Of a stretch of DNA of 64,000 nt, positions 35,487 through 44,417 are shown piece after piece; position 1 is the stretch's first letter; each line of letters opens with the position of its first letter. Both the position numbers and the translations under genes were made by a program. The notes below the pieces were generated by a model. The model did not search any database. It worked only from the letters and a program-made list of their open reading frames with translations, and was not told where the DNA came from. Where the stretch lies: positions 1 through 64,000 of the forward strand of contig NZ_JXST01000014.1 in NCBI RefSeq assembly GCF_000878195.1, written 5' to 3'. This stretch comes from Mycolicibacterium llatzerense. Lineage in GTDB: Bacteria > Actinomycetota > Actinomycetes > Mycobacteriales > Mycobacteriaceae.

Positions 35487-36230
35487 TCACACCCAGCGGT
35501 TACGGGGTGGCGGCGCCTGCGGCGTCACCCAGGCCTTCGCGTACCGACTGTTGCTGCCGCGCTGCGGATCCCGGCTCCGGTACACCACATACGGCCGCAC
35601 CAAGTAGCCGATCGGGGCGCTGAACATGTGCACCAGCCGCGTGTAGGGCCAGATGGCGAAGAGCGTCAGGACGATGATGACGTGCACCTGGAAGGACAAG
35701 GGCGCCGTCGCCATCAGTTCGGGCGTCGGGTGCGGCGTGAAAAGGCTACGCAGCCAAGGCGACACCGTCTCCCGGTAGTTGTAGGCCGACACCACGTTGC
35801 CCAGGGTGTTGACCATGCCGGTCACCAAGGCGCCGACCAGCAGCAGATACATGAGCTTGTCACTGACCGTGGTGGCACCACGCACCGCGGGCACCGTGAC
35901 CCGGCGGTACAGCAGGATGGCGGCCCCCGCGATCACCGCGAACCCCGCCGGGGCGCCCATGCCGATCGCCATCAGGTGGTAGGTGTGTTCGGAAATCCCG
36001 ATCGCCGAGGTCCACGACTCCGGAATCAGCAGGCCGACAACGTGTCCGCCCAGCACACCGAGGATCCCAAAGTGGAACAGCGGGCTGCCCAGCCGAAGCA
36101 ACCGGCTTTCATAGATCTGCGACGACCTTGTGGTCCAACCGAATTGGTCGGTCCGGTACCGCCAGAGGTGGCCCAGCACGAACGACGTGAAGGCGATGTA
36201 CGGCAGCGTCATCCACAAGAGGTTCGTCAT
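35487..36230 (-). CDS. narI: Respiratory nitrate reductase gamma subunit NarI
   Basis: A 247-aa membrane cytochrome b subunit with five helices that oxidises menaquinol and passes electrons to NarH. Haem-ligand histidines are visible in the first pair LFHFG and GGHVVG and the second pair FQVHVII and RLVHMF. Its start overlaps the narJ stop by 4 bp (ATGA). It is the last gene of the narGHJI operon, oriented opposite to the emb genes. Confidence 0.95.
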   Translation of the reverse strand: MTNLLWMTLPYIAFTSFVLGHLWRYRTDQFGWTTRSSQIYESRLLRLGSPLFHFGILGVLGGHVVGLLIPESWTSAIGISEHTYHLMAIGMGAPAGFAVIAGAAILLYRRVTVPAVRGATTVSDKLMYLLLVGALVTGMVNTLGNVVSAYNYRETVSPWLRSLFTPHPTPELMATAPLSFQVHVIIVLTLFAIWPYTRLVHMFSAPIGYLVRPYVVYRSRDPQRGSNSRYAKAWVTPQAPPPRNRWV

Positions 36231-36913
36231 CGTCGGCCTCCGGTCATGGCCGGATCCATCATCATCGGATCCATACCGAACGGGTCCAGGCCGACGTCTT
36301 CGTCGGGCGGGCCGTCGGCGGCGAGTTCGGTGATCCGCCGGCGGTCGGCGGTGTTGATCGGCGGCAAGGTAGCGAGGACCGCCGCCAGCAAGCCGGAATA
36401 CGGAGAATTGCTCTCCTGCAGAGAAAGTCGCAGCAGCTCGAGCACCGGTACGTGCTCGGCCAGCAGTCGCTCACCACGCGCCTGGTTGACGGTGGCGGCG
36501 AACTCGAGCACCAGCGGCAGGTAGTCGGGCAGCTCTTCGTCGCCGATGGTGATGTCCGCCTGCCGGTAGGCGTGCTTGAACCTCAGCAGCGCCATCCCCC
36601 GCTTCCGGGTGTCACCGTATGCGTAGTACGTCAGGTGCAGGCTGGCCCGCCGGCGCATATCGAACGTCTCGACGTACCGGCAGGCGCGTTCGGTCGCGTC
36701 GGTCTCGCAGAAGTACCGGAGGAAGTCGGTCACCTGCGTGCGGATCGGCTCGGGCAAGGTATCTGCTGCCGCCGCCAATTCGTCGGTGAGCGCGCAGGTT
36801 TGAGCGGTCGGATAGTCGAGCAACAGCGCCGTCACGCGCCACACCAGGCGCTGCTGATGATCGGAGAGGTCGGGACCGGTCGCTGTCCGGCGCCCGATGG
36901 ACAGGAGCTTCAT
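36227..36913 (-). CDS. narJ: Nitrate reductase assembly chaperone NarJ
   Basis: A 228-aa cytoplasmic chaperone of the TorD/NarJ family that helps insert the molybdenum cofactor and attach NarGH to NarI. It is helical and acidic, with the family segment RRASLHLTYYAYGDTRKRGMALL in the middle and a Pro/Asp/Met-rich tail (GLDPFGMDPMMMDP). It overlaps narH by 4 bp and narI by 4 bp, typical of tight coupling in nar operons. Confidence 0.92.
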   Translation of the reverse strand: MKLLSIGRRTATGPDLSDHQQRLVWRVTALLLDYPTAQTCALTDELAAAADTLPEPIRTQVTDFLRYFCETDATERACRYVETFDMRRRASLHLTYYAYGDTRKRGMALLRFKHAYRQADITIGDEELPDYLPLVLEFAATVNQARGERLLAEHVPVLELLRLSLQESNSPYSGLLAAVLATLPPINTADRRRITELAADGPPDEDVGLDPFGMDPMMMDPAMTGGRR

Positions 36914-38514
36914 CGGGTCGGCACCAGCCCGTCGGGGCTGCGGCCGTCCCAGTTCAGTAGGTTGATCCGCTTCGGATCATCCTTGGGCACAGCGCTGTTG
37001 GTGTCGACCAGGTGGAACTTGTCGGCCATCGTGTCGAAGGCCGTCATACCCGGACCACCGTCACCGTCGAGGCTGCAGCCGGTCGCGATCGCGTCCAGCC
37101 GGTGCGCGTCGGAGCCCGCACCACTCGGAATGACGTACCGGTCCTGGTATTTGGCGATGGCCAGTAGTCGGTACATCGACTCGATCTCCTCGCCGGTGAG
37201 GCGCACCGACTCGGGGATGGTCTCGTCGAACTCCTCGCCGAGGTTGGCCGACCGCATGTAGGCGCGCATCGCCGCCAACCGCTGCAGCGACGCCCGGACC
37301 GGCCCGACCTCACCCGCGGTGAACAGCTCGGCCAGGTACTCGATGGGGATGCGCAGGGTGTCGATGGCACCGAACAGGTTGTTCTTGTTCTCGCCGTCGT
37401 GGCCGGTCTCCTTGAGGATGTCGACCACCGGAGACAGTGGCGGGACGTACCAGACCATCGGCATGGTGCGGTACTCCGGGTGCAGCGGCAGCGCTACCTG
37501 GTAGTCGACGATCAGCTTGTAGACCGGCGAATTCTGCGCGGCCTCAATCCATTCCGGCGAGATGCCGGCGCGCTCGGCCTCGGCGATCACCCGCGGGTCA
37601 TGCGGGTTGAGGAACACGCCGAGCTGCGACGGGTACAGGTCCTGGTCGTTGGTGACCGAAGCTGCTTCCAGCACCTTGTCGGCGTCGTAGAGCATGACGC
37701 CGATGTACCGCAGCCGGCCCACGCAGGTCTCGGAACACACGGTGGGGATGCCGACCTCGACACGGGGATAGCAGAAGGTGCACTTCTCGGCCTTGCCGGT
37801 CTTGTGATTGAAGTAGATCTTCTTGTAGGGGCAGCCGGTGACGCACTGGCGCCAGCCGCGGCACTTGTCCTGATCGACCAGCACGATGCCGTCCTCGGCG
37901 CGCTTGTAGATGGCGCCGGACGGGCATGCCGCGGCACATGCCGGGTTCAGACAGTGCTCACAAATCCGTGGCAGGTAGAACATGAAGGTCTGCTCGAATT
38001 CGAGCTTGACCTTCTGGCTGACCTCTTCGACCTTGGCCAGCAACGGGTCTCGGCCCACCTGTTCGGGGCCGCCACCGAGGTCGTCGTCCCAGTTGGCGCC
38101 CCAGGTGACCTTGGTGTCCTCCCCGGTGATCAGCGACTTCGGCCGCGCCACTGGCGTGGTGTCCATCAGCGGGGACGACAGCAGGTTCTCGTAGTCGTAG
38201 GTCCACGGGTCGTAGTAGTCGCTGACCGTGGGCAGGTCCGGGTTGGCGAAAATGTTCAGCAGGCGCTTGAACCGGGAACCCGATTTCAGCGTGAGCTTGC
38301 CGCGCTTGTTGAGCGTCCAGCCACCCTTCCAGCGTTCCTGGTCCTGGTACTGACGTGGATACCCCTGTCCGGGACGGGTTTCCACGTTGTTGAACCAGAC
38401 GTACTCGACACCGCTGCGGTTGGTCCATGCCTGCTTGCAGGTGACGCTGCAGGTGTGACAGCCGATGCACTTGTCGAGGTTCATCACCATCGCAAGTTGT
38501 GCCATGACTCTCAT
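36910..38514 (-). CDS. narH: Nitrate reductase beta subunit NarH
   Basis: A 534-aa iron-sulfur subunit carrying four clusters between NarI haem and NarG. Cluster motifs are CIGCHTCSVTCKQAW near the N-terminus, CEHCLNPACAAACP, CRGWRQCVTGCPYKK (the Trp replaces a Cys, marking the [3Fe-4S] site) and CTFCYPR. The ATG at 38514 has GGAG at a good distance; ATG 38505 would drop three residues. It begins one base after the narG stop codon. Confidence 0.96.
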   Translation of the reverse strand: MRVMAQLAMVMNLDKCIGCHTCSVTCKQAWTNRSGVEYVWFNNVETRPGQGYPRQYQDQERWKGGWTLNKRGKLTLKSGSRFKRLLNIFANPDLPTVSDYYDPWTYDYENLLSSPLMDTTPVARPKSLITGEDTKVTWGANWDDDLGGGPEQVGRDPLLAKVEEVSQKVKLEFEQTFMFYLPRICEHCLNPACAAACPSGAIYKRAEDGIVLVDQDKCRGWRQCVTGCPYKKIYFNHKTGKAEKCTFCYPRVEVGIPTVCSETCVGRLRYIGVMLYDADKVLEAASVTNDQDLYPSQLGVFLNPHDPRVIAEAERAGISPEWIEAAQNSPVYKLIVDYQVALPLHPEYRTMPMVWYVPPLSPVVDILKETGHDGENKNNLFGAIDTLRIPIEYLAELFTAGEVGPVRASLQRLAAMRAYMRSANLGEEFDETIPESVRLTGEEIESMYRLLAIAKYQDRYVIPSGAGSDAHRLDAIATGCSLDGDGGPGMTAFDTMADKFHLVDTNSAVPKDDPKRINLLNWDGRSPDGLVPTR

Positions 38515-38515
38515 G

Positions 38516-41500
38516 TCAGTACTCCACTTCTTGCGAACGGCGACGGATCGTCGTCACCTCGTCGCGCTGATTTCCCGTGGGGCCGTGGTAGTTCAGCGCA
38601 AAGGACTGCTGGGCATAGCCGCCGATCAAGTGGGTGGGCTTGATCATGATGCGGGTCAGAGCGTTGTGGATACCGCCGCGCTTGCCGGTCTTCTCGGTAC
38701 GCGGCACGTCGACCGCCTTGTCCTGGGCGTGGTACATGAAGACCAGACCCTCGGGCATCCGGTGGCTGACGATCGCGCGGGCATTCACCACACCGTTGCG
38801 GTTGGTGCACTCGATCCAGTCGTTGTCCTTGACCCCGATCTTGGCCGCGTCGACATCCGACATCCAGATCGCCTGCCCACCACGGGAAAGCGTGAGCATG
38901 TACAGGTTGTCCTGGTACGCCGAGTGGATCGACCACTTGGAGTGCGGGGTCAGGTAGCGGACCGTGATGGAACGGCTGGTCGCGTCACCGGTTGTAGCGC
39001 CTACGACGGGCTCGTCGAACAGTGCCGTCATGTCCAGTGGCGGACGGAACGTCGGCAGCTGCTCGCCCATCTCGTCCATCCAGTCGTGGTCGAGATAGAA
39101 GTGCTGGCGGCCGGTGAGGGTGTGCCACGGCTTGAGCCGTTCGGTGTTGATCGTGAACGGCGAGTACCGGCGGCCACCGGTCTCCGACCCCGACCACTCC
39201 GGCGAGGTGTTGACCGGCATGGGCCGGGACTGCGTGTCCGCGAAGGTGATTCGCTTTCCTTCGTTCTCCGCTGCCAGGTCCACGAGTTCGGTTCCGGTGC
39301 GGCGCTGCAGGGCTTCGAAGCCCTCCACCGCCAGGCGTCCGTTGGTCGTACCCGACAGCGCCAGGATGGCTTCGGCCGCATGGGTGTCCTTGGCCAGCGA
39401 CGGCCGGCCCGCGGCCACGCCACGGTCCGACACGCCGTTCATGCCGCGCAGGTACTCAACCTCCTCGTCGGGATGAGTGGTGACGCCCTTGACCGTCAGG
39501 CCGAGGGTTTCCACCAGCGGGCCGAGGGCGGCCATCTTGTCGGCCAGTGCCGGGTAGTCACGTTCGACCGTCACCAGGCGCGGCATGGTCTTGCCCGGAA
39601 TCGGCTCGCATTCACCGGCTTTCCAGTCCAGCACCTTTCCGCCGGGCTGGGCGGTGGCATCGGAGCTGTCGTGCTGCAGCGGCATCGCGACGATGTCTTT
39701 GCGCTTGCCGAGGTGCTTCTCGGCGAGCCAGGAGAAGCCGCGGGCAATCCGGTGGAAGGCGTCGAAGTCGGTCTTGGTCTCCCACGGCGGCGAGATCGCC
39801 GGGGAGAACGCGTGCACGAACGGGTGCATGTCGGTGCTCGAGAGGTCGTGCTTCTCGTACCACGTCGCAGCCGGCAGCACGATGTCCGAGTACAGCGTCG
39901 TGCTGGTGTTGCGGAAGTCCAAGGACAGCAACAGATCCAGCTTGCCCGCCGGGGCCTCGTCGCGCCAGCGCACCTCCTGGGGGTGCACCCCGTCCTCGTC
40001 GCTGGCCGCGACGTTGTTGTCGGCACCCAGCAGGTGCTTGAGGAAGTACTCGTTGCCCTTCGCCGACGAGCCCAGCAGATTGGACCGCCACACCGTCAGG
40101 CAACGCGGGAAGTTCTCCGGGGCGTCGGGGTCCTCGCAGGCGAATTGCAGATGCCCGGACTTCAGGCCGTCCAAGACATGCTGCGCCGCATCCTTGCCGA
40201 GCCGCTCGGCCTCGTCGGCCAGATCCAGCGGATTGCGGTTGAACGTCGGGTAACTCGGCATCCAGCCCAGTCGGCTGGCGAGAGCGATGTTGTCGGCCGC
40301 GGTCCGGCGCGCCAGCGTTCCCGTGGCGAGCGGCGACGTCATCGGCTCGGTGGTGAACCGGTCGTAGCGCCACTGGTCGGTGGCCAGGTACCAGAACACG
40401 GTGCCCTGCATCTGGCGCGGCGACCGCTGCCAGTCCAGCCCGAAAGCCAATGTGCCCCAGCCTGTTACCGGCCGGCACTTCTCCTGGCCGACGTAGTGGG
40501 CCCAACCGCCGCCGTTGACGCCCTGGCAGCCGGTCAGAATCACCAGGGAAAGGAACGTCCGGTAGATCTGGTCGGAGTGGAACCAGTGGTTGGTGCCGGC
40601 ACCCATCAGGATCATCGAGCGGCCCTTGGAACGCTCTGCGTTGTCGGCGAATTCGCGGGCGATGCGCTCCGCTGCCTGCGCCGGCACGCCGGTGATGGCC
40701 TCCTGCCACGCCGGCGTGTACGGCTCGGTGGCGTCGTCATAGCCGGTCGGCCAGGCGCCCGGCAGGCCGTCACGGGCCACGCCGTACTGCGCCAGCATCA
40801 GGTCGAAGACCGTGGTGACACGATGTCCCGCAACGATTCTGGTCGGCACACCGCGCTCCAGGACACCGGGTTGGTCGGTGTCGAATCGCGGTAGTGCAAC
40901 GGTAGCGGCATCGTTGGCGCCACCGTGCAGCGTGAGGAGGGGGTCCACCCCCTGCAGGTCCAGGTTCCATTTCCCTTCACCGGAGGCGGTGAAGCGATGT
41001 CCCAGGGACCCATTGGGCACCACCGGGGTGCCGTCGGCGTCGAGCAGGACCGGCTTGGATACCGCGGCTTCGGTGTCCGCGTACTCGCCACCGAGATCCG
41101 CTGCGGTGAGGAACTTTCCGGGTACCAACCGGCCGTCGCGCTCGGTCAGCGAAACCAGGAACGGCAGGTCGGTGTACTTCTTCACGTAGTCGGTGAAGTA
41201 CGGGGTGTTCTTCTCCAGGAAGAACTCCTTGAGGATGACGTGGCCCATCGACATGGCCAGGGCTGCGTCCGTACCTGGGTTGGCCGGCAGCCACTCGTCG
41301 GCGAACTTGGTGTTGTCCGCGTAATCCGGCGACACCACAACGACTTTCTGGCCGCGGTACCGCGCCTCGGTCATGTAGTGGGCGTCGGGCGTGCGCGTCA
41401 CCGGGACGTTGGAACCCCACATGATGAGGTAGCCGGCGTCGAACCAGTCGGCGGATTCGGGTACGTCGGTCTGGTCACCGAAGACCTGAGGTGATGCCAC

Positions 41501-42229
41501 CGGCAGGTCGGCGTACCAGTCGTAGAACGACAGCATCGACCCACCCATGAGCGAAATGAACCGTGCCCCAACGGCATGGCTCACCATCGACATGGCGGGA
41601 ATCGGCGAGAAGCCGGCGACGCGGTCCGGGCCGTAGGTCTTGACGGTGTAGACATGCGCTGCCGCAGCGATCTCGGCGGCCTCCCACCATTCGGCGCGCA
41701 CGAAACCACCACGGCCGCGGGCAGACTTGTAGGCCTTGGCCTTCACGGGATCCTCGACAACGTCCGCCCACGCCAGCACCGGGTCCTGCAGCCGCTCCTT
41801 GGCTTCGCGGTAGTAGTCGAGCAACAGGCCGCGGACGTACGGATACCGCACGCGCGCAGGCGAATACGTGTACCAGGAGAACGACGCGCCGCGGGGACAA
41901 CCGCGCGGCTCGTATTCGGGCTTGTCGGCACCGATCGACGGATAGTCGGTTTGCTGCGACTCCCAGGTGATCACGCCGTCTTTGACGTAGATCTTCCACG
42001 AGCACGAGCCAGTGCAGTTGACGCCGTGGGTGGAGCGCACCACCTTGTCGTGCGCCCAACGGTCGCGATAGAAATCGTCCGCCGACCGCCCGCCGACCTT
42101 GTGAATGGAGCGTTGGTCACCGGAGATTTCCCCGCGGTGAAAGTACTTGGACAATCGCAGCAGCGCGTCGCCGGCCATCGCCGGAGGCGATGATTTGGCG
42201 GTGGCTTGACTTCCAGCCGACTCGGCCAC
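38516..42229 (-). CDS. narG: Nitrate reductase alpha subunit NarG
   Basis: A 1237-aa molybdopterin enzyme that reduces nitrate to nitrite on the cytoplasmic side. The N-terminal [4Fe-4S] ligand set of NarG, with histidine in place of the first cysteine, is seen in THGVNCTGSC (H-x3-C-x3-C), with a fourth ligand in PRGCPRG. Length and domain order match NarG throughout. GTG at 42229 has AGGAGGG just upstream. Catalytic subunit of the narGHJI operon; its presence with narK means the organism can respire nitrate. Confidence 0.97.
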   Translation of the reverse strand: MAESAGSQATAKSSPPAMAGDALLRLSKYFHRGEISGDQRSIHKVGGRSADDFYRDRWAHDKVVRSTHGVNCTGSCSWKIYVKDGVITWESQQTDYPSIGADKPEYEPRGCPRGASFSWYTYSPARVRYPYVRGLLLDYYREAKERLQDPVLAWADVVEDPVKAKAYKSARGRGGFVRAEWWEAAEIAAAAHVYTVKTYGPDRVAGFSPIPAMSMVSHAVGARFISLMGGSMLSFYDWYADLPVASPQVFGDQTDVPESADWFDAGYLIMWGSNVPVTRTPDAHYMTEARYRGQKVVVVSPDYADNTKFADEWLPANPGTDAALAMSMGHVILKEFFLEKNTPYFTDYVKKYTDLPFLVSLTERDGRLVPGKFLTAADLGGEYADTEAAVSKPVLLDADGTPVVPNGSLGHRFTASGEGKWNLDLQGVDPLLTLHGGANDAATVALPRFDTDQPGVLERGVPTRIVAGHRVTTVFDLMLAQYGVARDGLPGAWPTGYDDATEPYTPAWQEAITGVPAQAAERIAREFADNAERSKGRSMILMGAGTNHWFHSDQIYRTFLSLVILTGCQGVNGGGWAHYVGQEKCRPVTGWGTLAFGLDWQRSPRQMQGTVFWYLATDQWRYDRFTTEPMTSPLATGTLARRTAADNIALASRLGWMPSYPTFNRNPLDLADEAERLGKDAAQHVLDGLKSGHLQFACEDPDAPENFPRCLTVWRSNLLGSSAKGNEYFLKHLLGADNNVAASDEDGVHPQEVRWRDEAPAGKLDLLLSLDFRNTSTTLYSDIVLPAATWYEKHDLSSTDMHPFVHAFSPAISPPWETKTDFDAFHRIARGFSWLAEKHLGKRKDIVAMPLQHDSSDATAQPGGKVLDWKAGECEPIPGKTMPRLVTVERDYPALADKMAALGPLVETLGLTVKGVTTHPDEEVEYLRGMNGVSDRGVAAGRPSLAKDTHAAEAILALSGTTNGRLAVEGFEALQRRTGTELVDLAAENEGKRITFADTQSRPMPVNTSPEWSGSETGGRRYSPFTINTERLKPWHTLTGRQHFYLDHDWMDEMGEQLPTFRPPLDMTALFDEPVVGATTGDATSRSITVRYLTPHSKWSIHSAYQDNLYMLTLSRGGQAIWMSDVDAAKIGVKDNDWIECTNRNGVVNARAIVSHRMPEGLVFMYHAQDKAVDVPRTEKTGKRGGIHNALTRIMIKPTHLIGGYAQQSFALNYHGPTGNQRDEVTTIRRRSQEVEY

Positions 42230-42483
42230 AAAGCCCTCCTTTCGAGCCGTTGGAACATGAGGCTAGGACCGGTCAGACGGCTGTCAAAAGAACGCACGGC
42301 CCCTGTTCAGGACCTGTGCGACCGCGTTAACAGGGCCGTCATGCGGCGAAATATTCGGCATCTCGACATCGCGGGTTCTACCTGCGGCGATCCGTTGATC
42401 AGGGCAAACGCCGGGCGGCGGAATGCGGCGCCCGTCACATTGCCGAGGCCGTGCGACCCGGAATTCTTATCAGCGCGGTAACA
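42230..42483. promoter_or_regulatory. nar operon upstream region
   Basis: This 254-bp gap upstream of narG must hold the nar promoter. It contains a spaced inverted repeat CCCTGTT (42301-42307) and AACAGGG (42329-42335). No convincing -10/-35 pair or DosR box was recognised. The right part also carries the junction with the acyl-CoA dehydrogenase remnant. Confidence 0.4.
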
Positions 42484-42648
42484 ATGCGCGACGGGCCCAG
42501 GGCACTCGACCGTTGCGTGCAGCTGCATGGCGGTTACGGCTACATGCGCGAATATCGGATCGCCCGCATGTACGAGGATGCCCGCGTGCAGCGCATCTAC
42601 GCAGGCGCCAACGAGGTCATGAAGTCGATCATCGCTCGTTCGCTGTAA
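42484..42648 (+). pseudogene. fadE35: 3' remnant of an acyl-CoA dehydrogenase (probably fadE35)
   Basis: About 55 codons encode only the C-terminal end of an acyl-CoA dehydrogenase: RALDRCVQLHGGYGYMREYR, then DARVQRIYAGANEVMKSIIA and a stop. The QLHGG[YF]GY and RVQ.IY.G..E.MK motifs belong to the FAD-binding C-terminal domain of a full ~380-residue enzyme; the rest of the gene is missing. In M. tuberculosis fadE35 lies between embB and accD4, so this is most likely its remnant after the nar segment was inserted or the gene was deleted. The fragment ends 3 bp before the convergent hydrolase stop. Confidence 0.85.
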
Positions 42649-42651
42649 CCG

Positions 42652-43542
42652 CTACGGCGCTCCGATGAAGTCGACGCCGGAGACGATCGCCGGGCGGTGT
42701 CGCAGAATCCGGTAGTGCGCCAGCCGGCCCAGACCCTTCGTGGTCTCCAGCCGCGCGTCGGGCCAGGCCTGCGCGATGTCCGTGCTGGAGGAGTAGGGGC
42801 TGTCCGGATCGTCGGGGTCGTGGATGAGCAGCAGCGGCCGGTCCCCGGCGTGCTCGGCCGACGCGGTGATGTCGGTGTCCAGCAGTGGCATTCCGATCCT
42901 GCGGTCCAGCCGCCGGTGCAGGCGGTCCCGGATCCGCCGACCGAAGTTGTGCCGTTCGGCGAAAACATCCAGATACCAAGTGAAATCGCCCATCGGCGCC
43001 AGGAATACCAACCGATCGGCCGCGGCGCCCCGCGCGGCTGCCAACGCCGCCGCCTTCGCCCCCAGCGAATGACCGATGACGGCGTGCGCCGGACCGTGCT
43101 TCGCGATGACGGCCCGCACCGCTTCCGCGCACTCGACGATGGTGGTACGCCCCGGCGCCAGCGCCCCCGGCTCCGACTCGTGGTGGCTGGGGAGGTCGAA
43201 TGCGATGACCCGATACCCCGCCGTGACAAGGGGTTTGACGAACACTGCCATGTGCGCACGGCACCCACCCCACCCGTGCACCAGGTAGACCAGCGGACCC
43301 GAGCCCCACGATTGTCCGGCGATGCGGTGCCCGTCCCACGACGCCTCCAGCGGCGTGCTGTCCGGCAGACCGGGCGGCATCTTGGTGCTCAGGTCGACAT
43401 CCGGCACCGTGCACCACAATTCGGTTGCCCAGCGCGCACCGATCGCCGGCGCGACGCGCTCCAGCCACCAGAAGGCCCGGCGCACCCGCGGCGAGACCGG
43501 CGGCAGCACGCTGTCGTCGGGACTCGATTCCGTCACTGCCAT
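42652..43542 (-). CDS. Alpha/beta hydrolase
   Basis: A 296-aa serine hydrolase fold. The oxyanion turn is VYLVHGWGG, the nucleophile serine is in VIGHSLGAKAAA, and an Asp is in LLIHDPDDPDSP; a C-terminal His (GRLAHYRIL) is the likely third member. It may act on an ester or lipid; substrate unknown. Start ATG at 43542, which overlaps the RDD gene stop by 10 bp, so it is likely the distal gene of a transcript coming from accD4. Confidence 0.82.
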   Translation of the reverse strand: MAVTESSPDDSVLPPVSPRVRRAFWWLERVAPAIGARWATELWCTVPDVDLSTKMPPGLPDSTPLEASWDGHRIAGQSWGSGPLVYLVHGWGGCRAHMAVFVKPLVTAGYRVIAFDLPSHHESEPGALAPGRTTIVECAEAVRAVIAKHGPAHAVIGHSLGAKAAALAAARGAAADRLVFLAPMGDFTWYLDVFAERHNFGRRIRDRLHRRLDRRIGMPLLDTDITASAEHAGDRPLLLIHDPDDPDSPYSSSTDIAQAWPDARLETTKGLGRLAHYRILRHRPAIVSGVDFIGAP

Positions 43543-43955
43543 GCGTAAACCACCTTGGTACGAAAAATTATGTCCTGCAACGACCTTCGGCGCCGATCCA
43601 CCACCACCCACAGCAGTCCCACCGGGAACAGCACACATGCCACGGCGCGCAGCAAGGCCCGAAGCGGAGCCAGCCGTTCCCGGCGCAGACCGGTGACCCG
43701 CAGCCCCATCACCACCGCGCCCACCGTACTACCCGACACCACCCAACACCCGGTGAGATACAGCACCGAGACGACGCACGTCGCCGCCGTCGAATAGACG
43801 AAGGACAACGTCGGCACGTGGAACATGACGGGGCGAAACATGAACTCGCACAGGCGTAGTCCGCCGTAGATCAGGCCGAGCAACGCGCCGACCACCATCA
43901 GGTCGATGACGGCAGCCACACCTCGGCTGACGATCCCGGCGGGCCGGTCGCTCAT
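43533..43955 (-). CDS. RDD-family membrane protein
   Basis: A 140-aa protein with three hydrophobic segments. The RDD signature begins near RGVAAVIDLMVVGALLG, and GSTVGAVVMGLRVTGLRRERL follows the second helix, as in the RDD domain. Function of the family is not firmly known, though some members affect ion or osmotic handling. The start overlaps the preceding small-protein stop by 4 bp, and its stop overlaps the hydrolase start, so the three genes are one coupled unit. Confidence 0.82.
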   Translation of the reverse strand: MSDRPAGIVSRGVAAVIDLMVVGALLGLIYGGLRLCEFMFRPVMFHVPTLSFVYSTAATCVVSVLYLTGCWVVSGSTVGAVVMGLRVTGLRRERLAPLRALLRAVACVLFPVGLLWVVVDRRRRSLQDIIFRTKVVYAWQ

Positions 43956-44401
43956 GGGCGGTCCCGGCCCAGCAACCGGTCGACGAATCCGGAGATCGCG
44001 TCGTCCGCCCGCTCCCCCTGAGTACGGACGTCGGACATGACCTCGTTCGTCATCGTGTCGGTCGACTCCCGGATGACAGACTGCAGATCGATGCCGTCGA
44101 TCACTTCACCTGCCAGCCCGACCAGATCGACACGCTGACGCACCAATTCGTTGAGGTCCAGCTCATCGAGGACGAGCTCGACGACCTGGGCTGCGACGTC
44201 GGCGATCAGCGCCTTGATGGGCCCCAAGGACCGCTCACCGCGCGCCACCAGATCGGACTGGGTGCGCCGCAACAGATCTCCGACGACCGGCAGCCGCTCC
44301 GCGCCGCGGTAGACCGCCATCGCGCCACCGGCTACCGTCGCCGCCACCCCGGCGGCGAGCAGCACCGCGGAATTCTGGGGGCTGCCCGCCGGCTCGGTCA
44401 C
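43952..44401 (-). CDS. Small membrane-anchored protein, unknown function
   Basis: A 149-aa protein with one N-terminal hydrophobic segment (SAVLLAAGVAATVAGGAMAVY, about residues 11-31) and a long helical tail containing RTQSDLVARGERSLGPIKALIADVAAQVVELVLDELDLNELVRQRVDL. No domain was recognised; the tail looks like an amphipathic helix bundle. It starts with GTG at 44401, 16 bp after the accD4 stop, and overlaps the RDD gene by 4 bp, so it likely shares the accD4 transcript. Confidence 0.75.
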   Translation of the reverse strand: MTEPAGSPQNSAVLLAAGVAATVAGGAMAVYRGAERLPVVGDLLRRTQSDLVARGERSLGPIKALIADVAAQVVELVLDELDLNELVRQRVDLVGLAGEVIDGIDLQSVIRESTDTMTNEVMSDVRTQGERADDAISGFVDRLLGRDRP

Positions 44402-44417
44402 AGGGTGTCCGACGAAA

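Noticed and set aside
42300-42325. Possible DosR-type hypoxia box (TTCAGGACC...) upstream of narG
   Set aside because: Only one half resembles the consensus; the second half does not match, so it cannot be supported.
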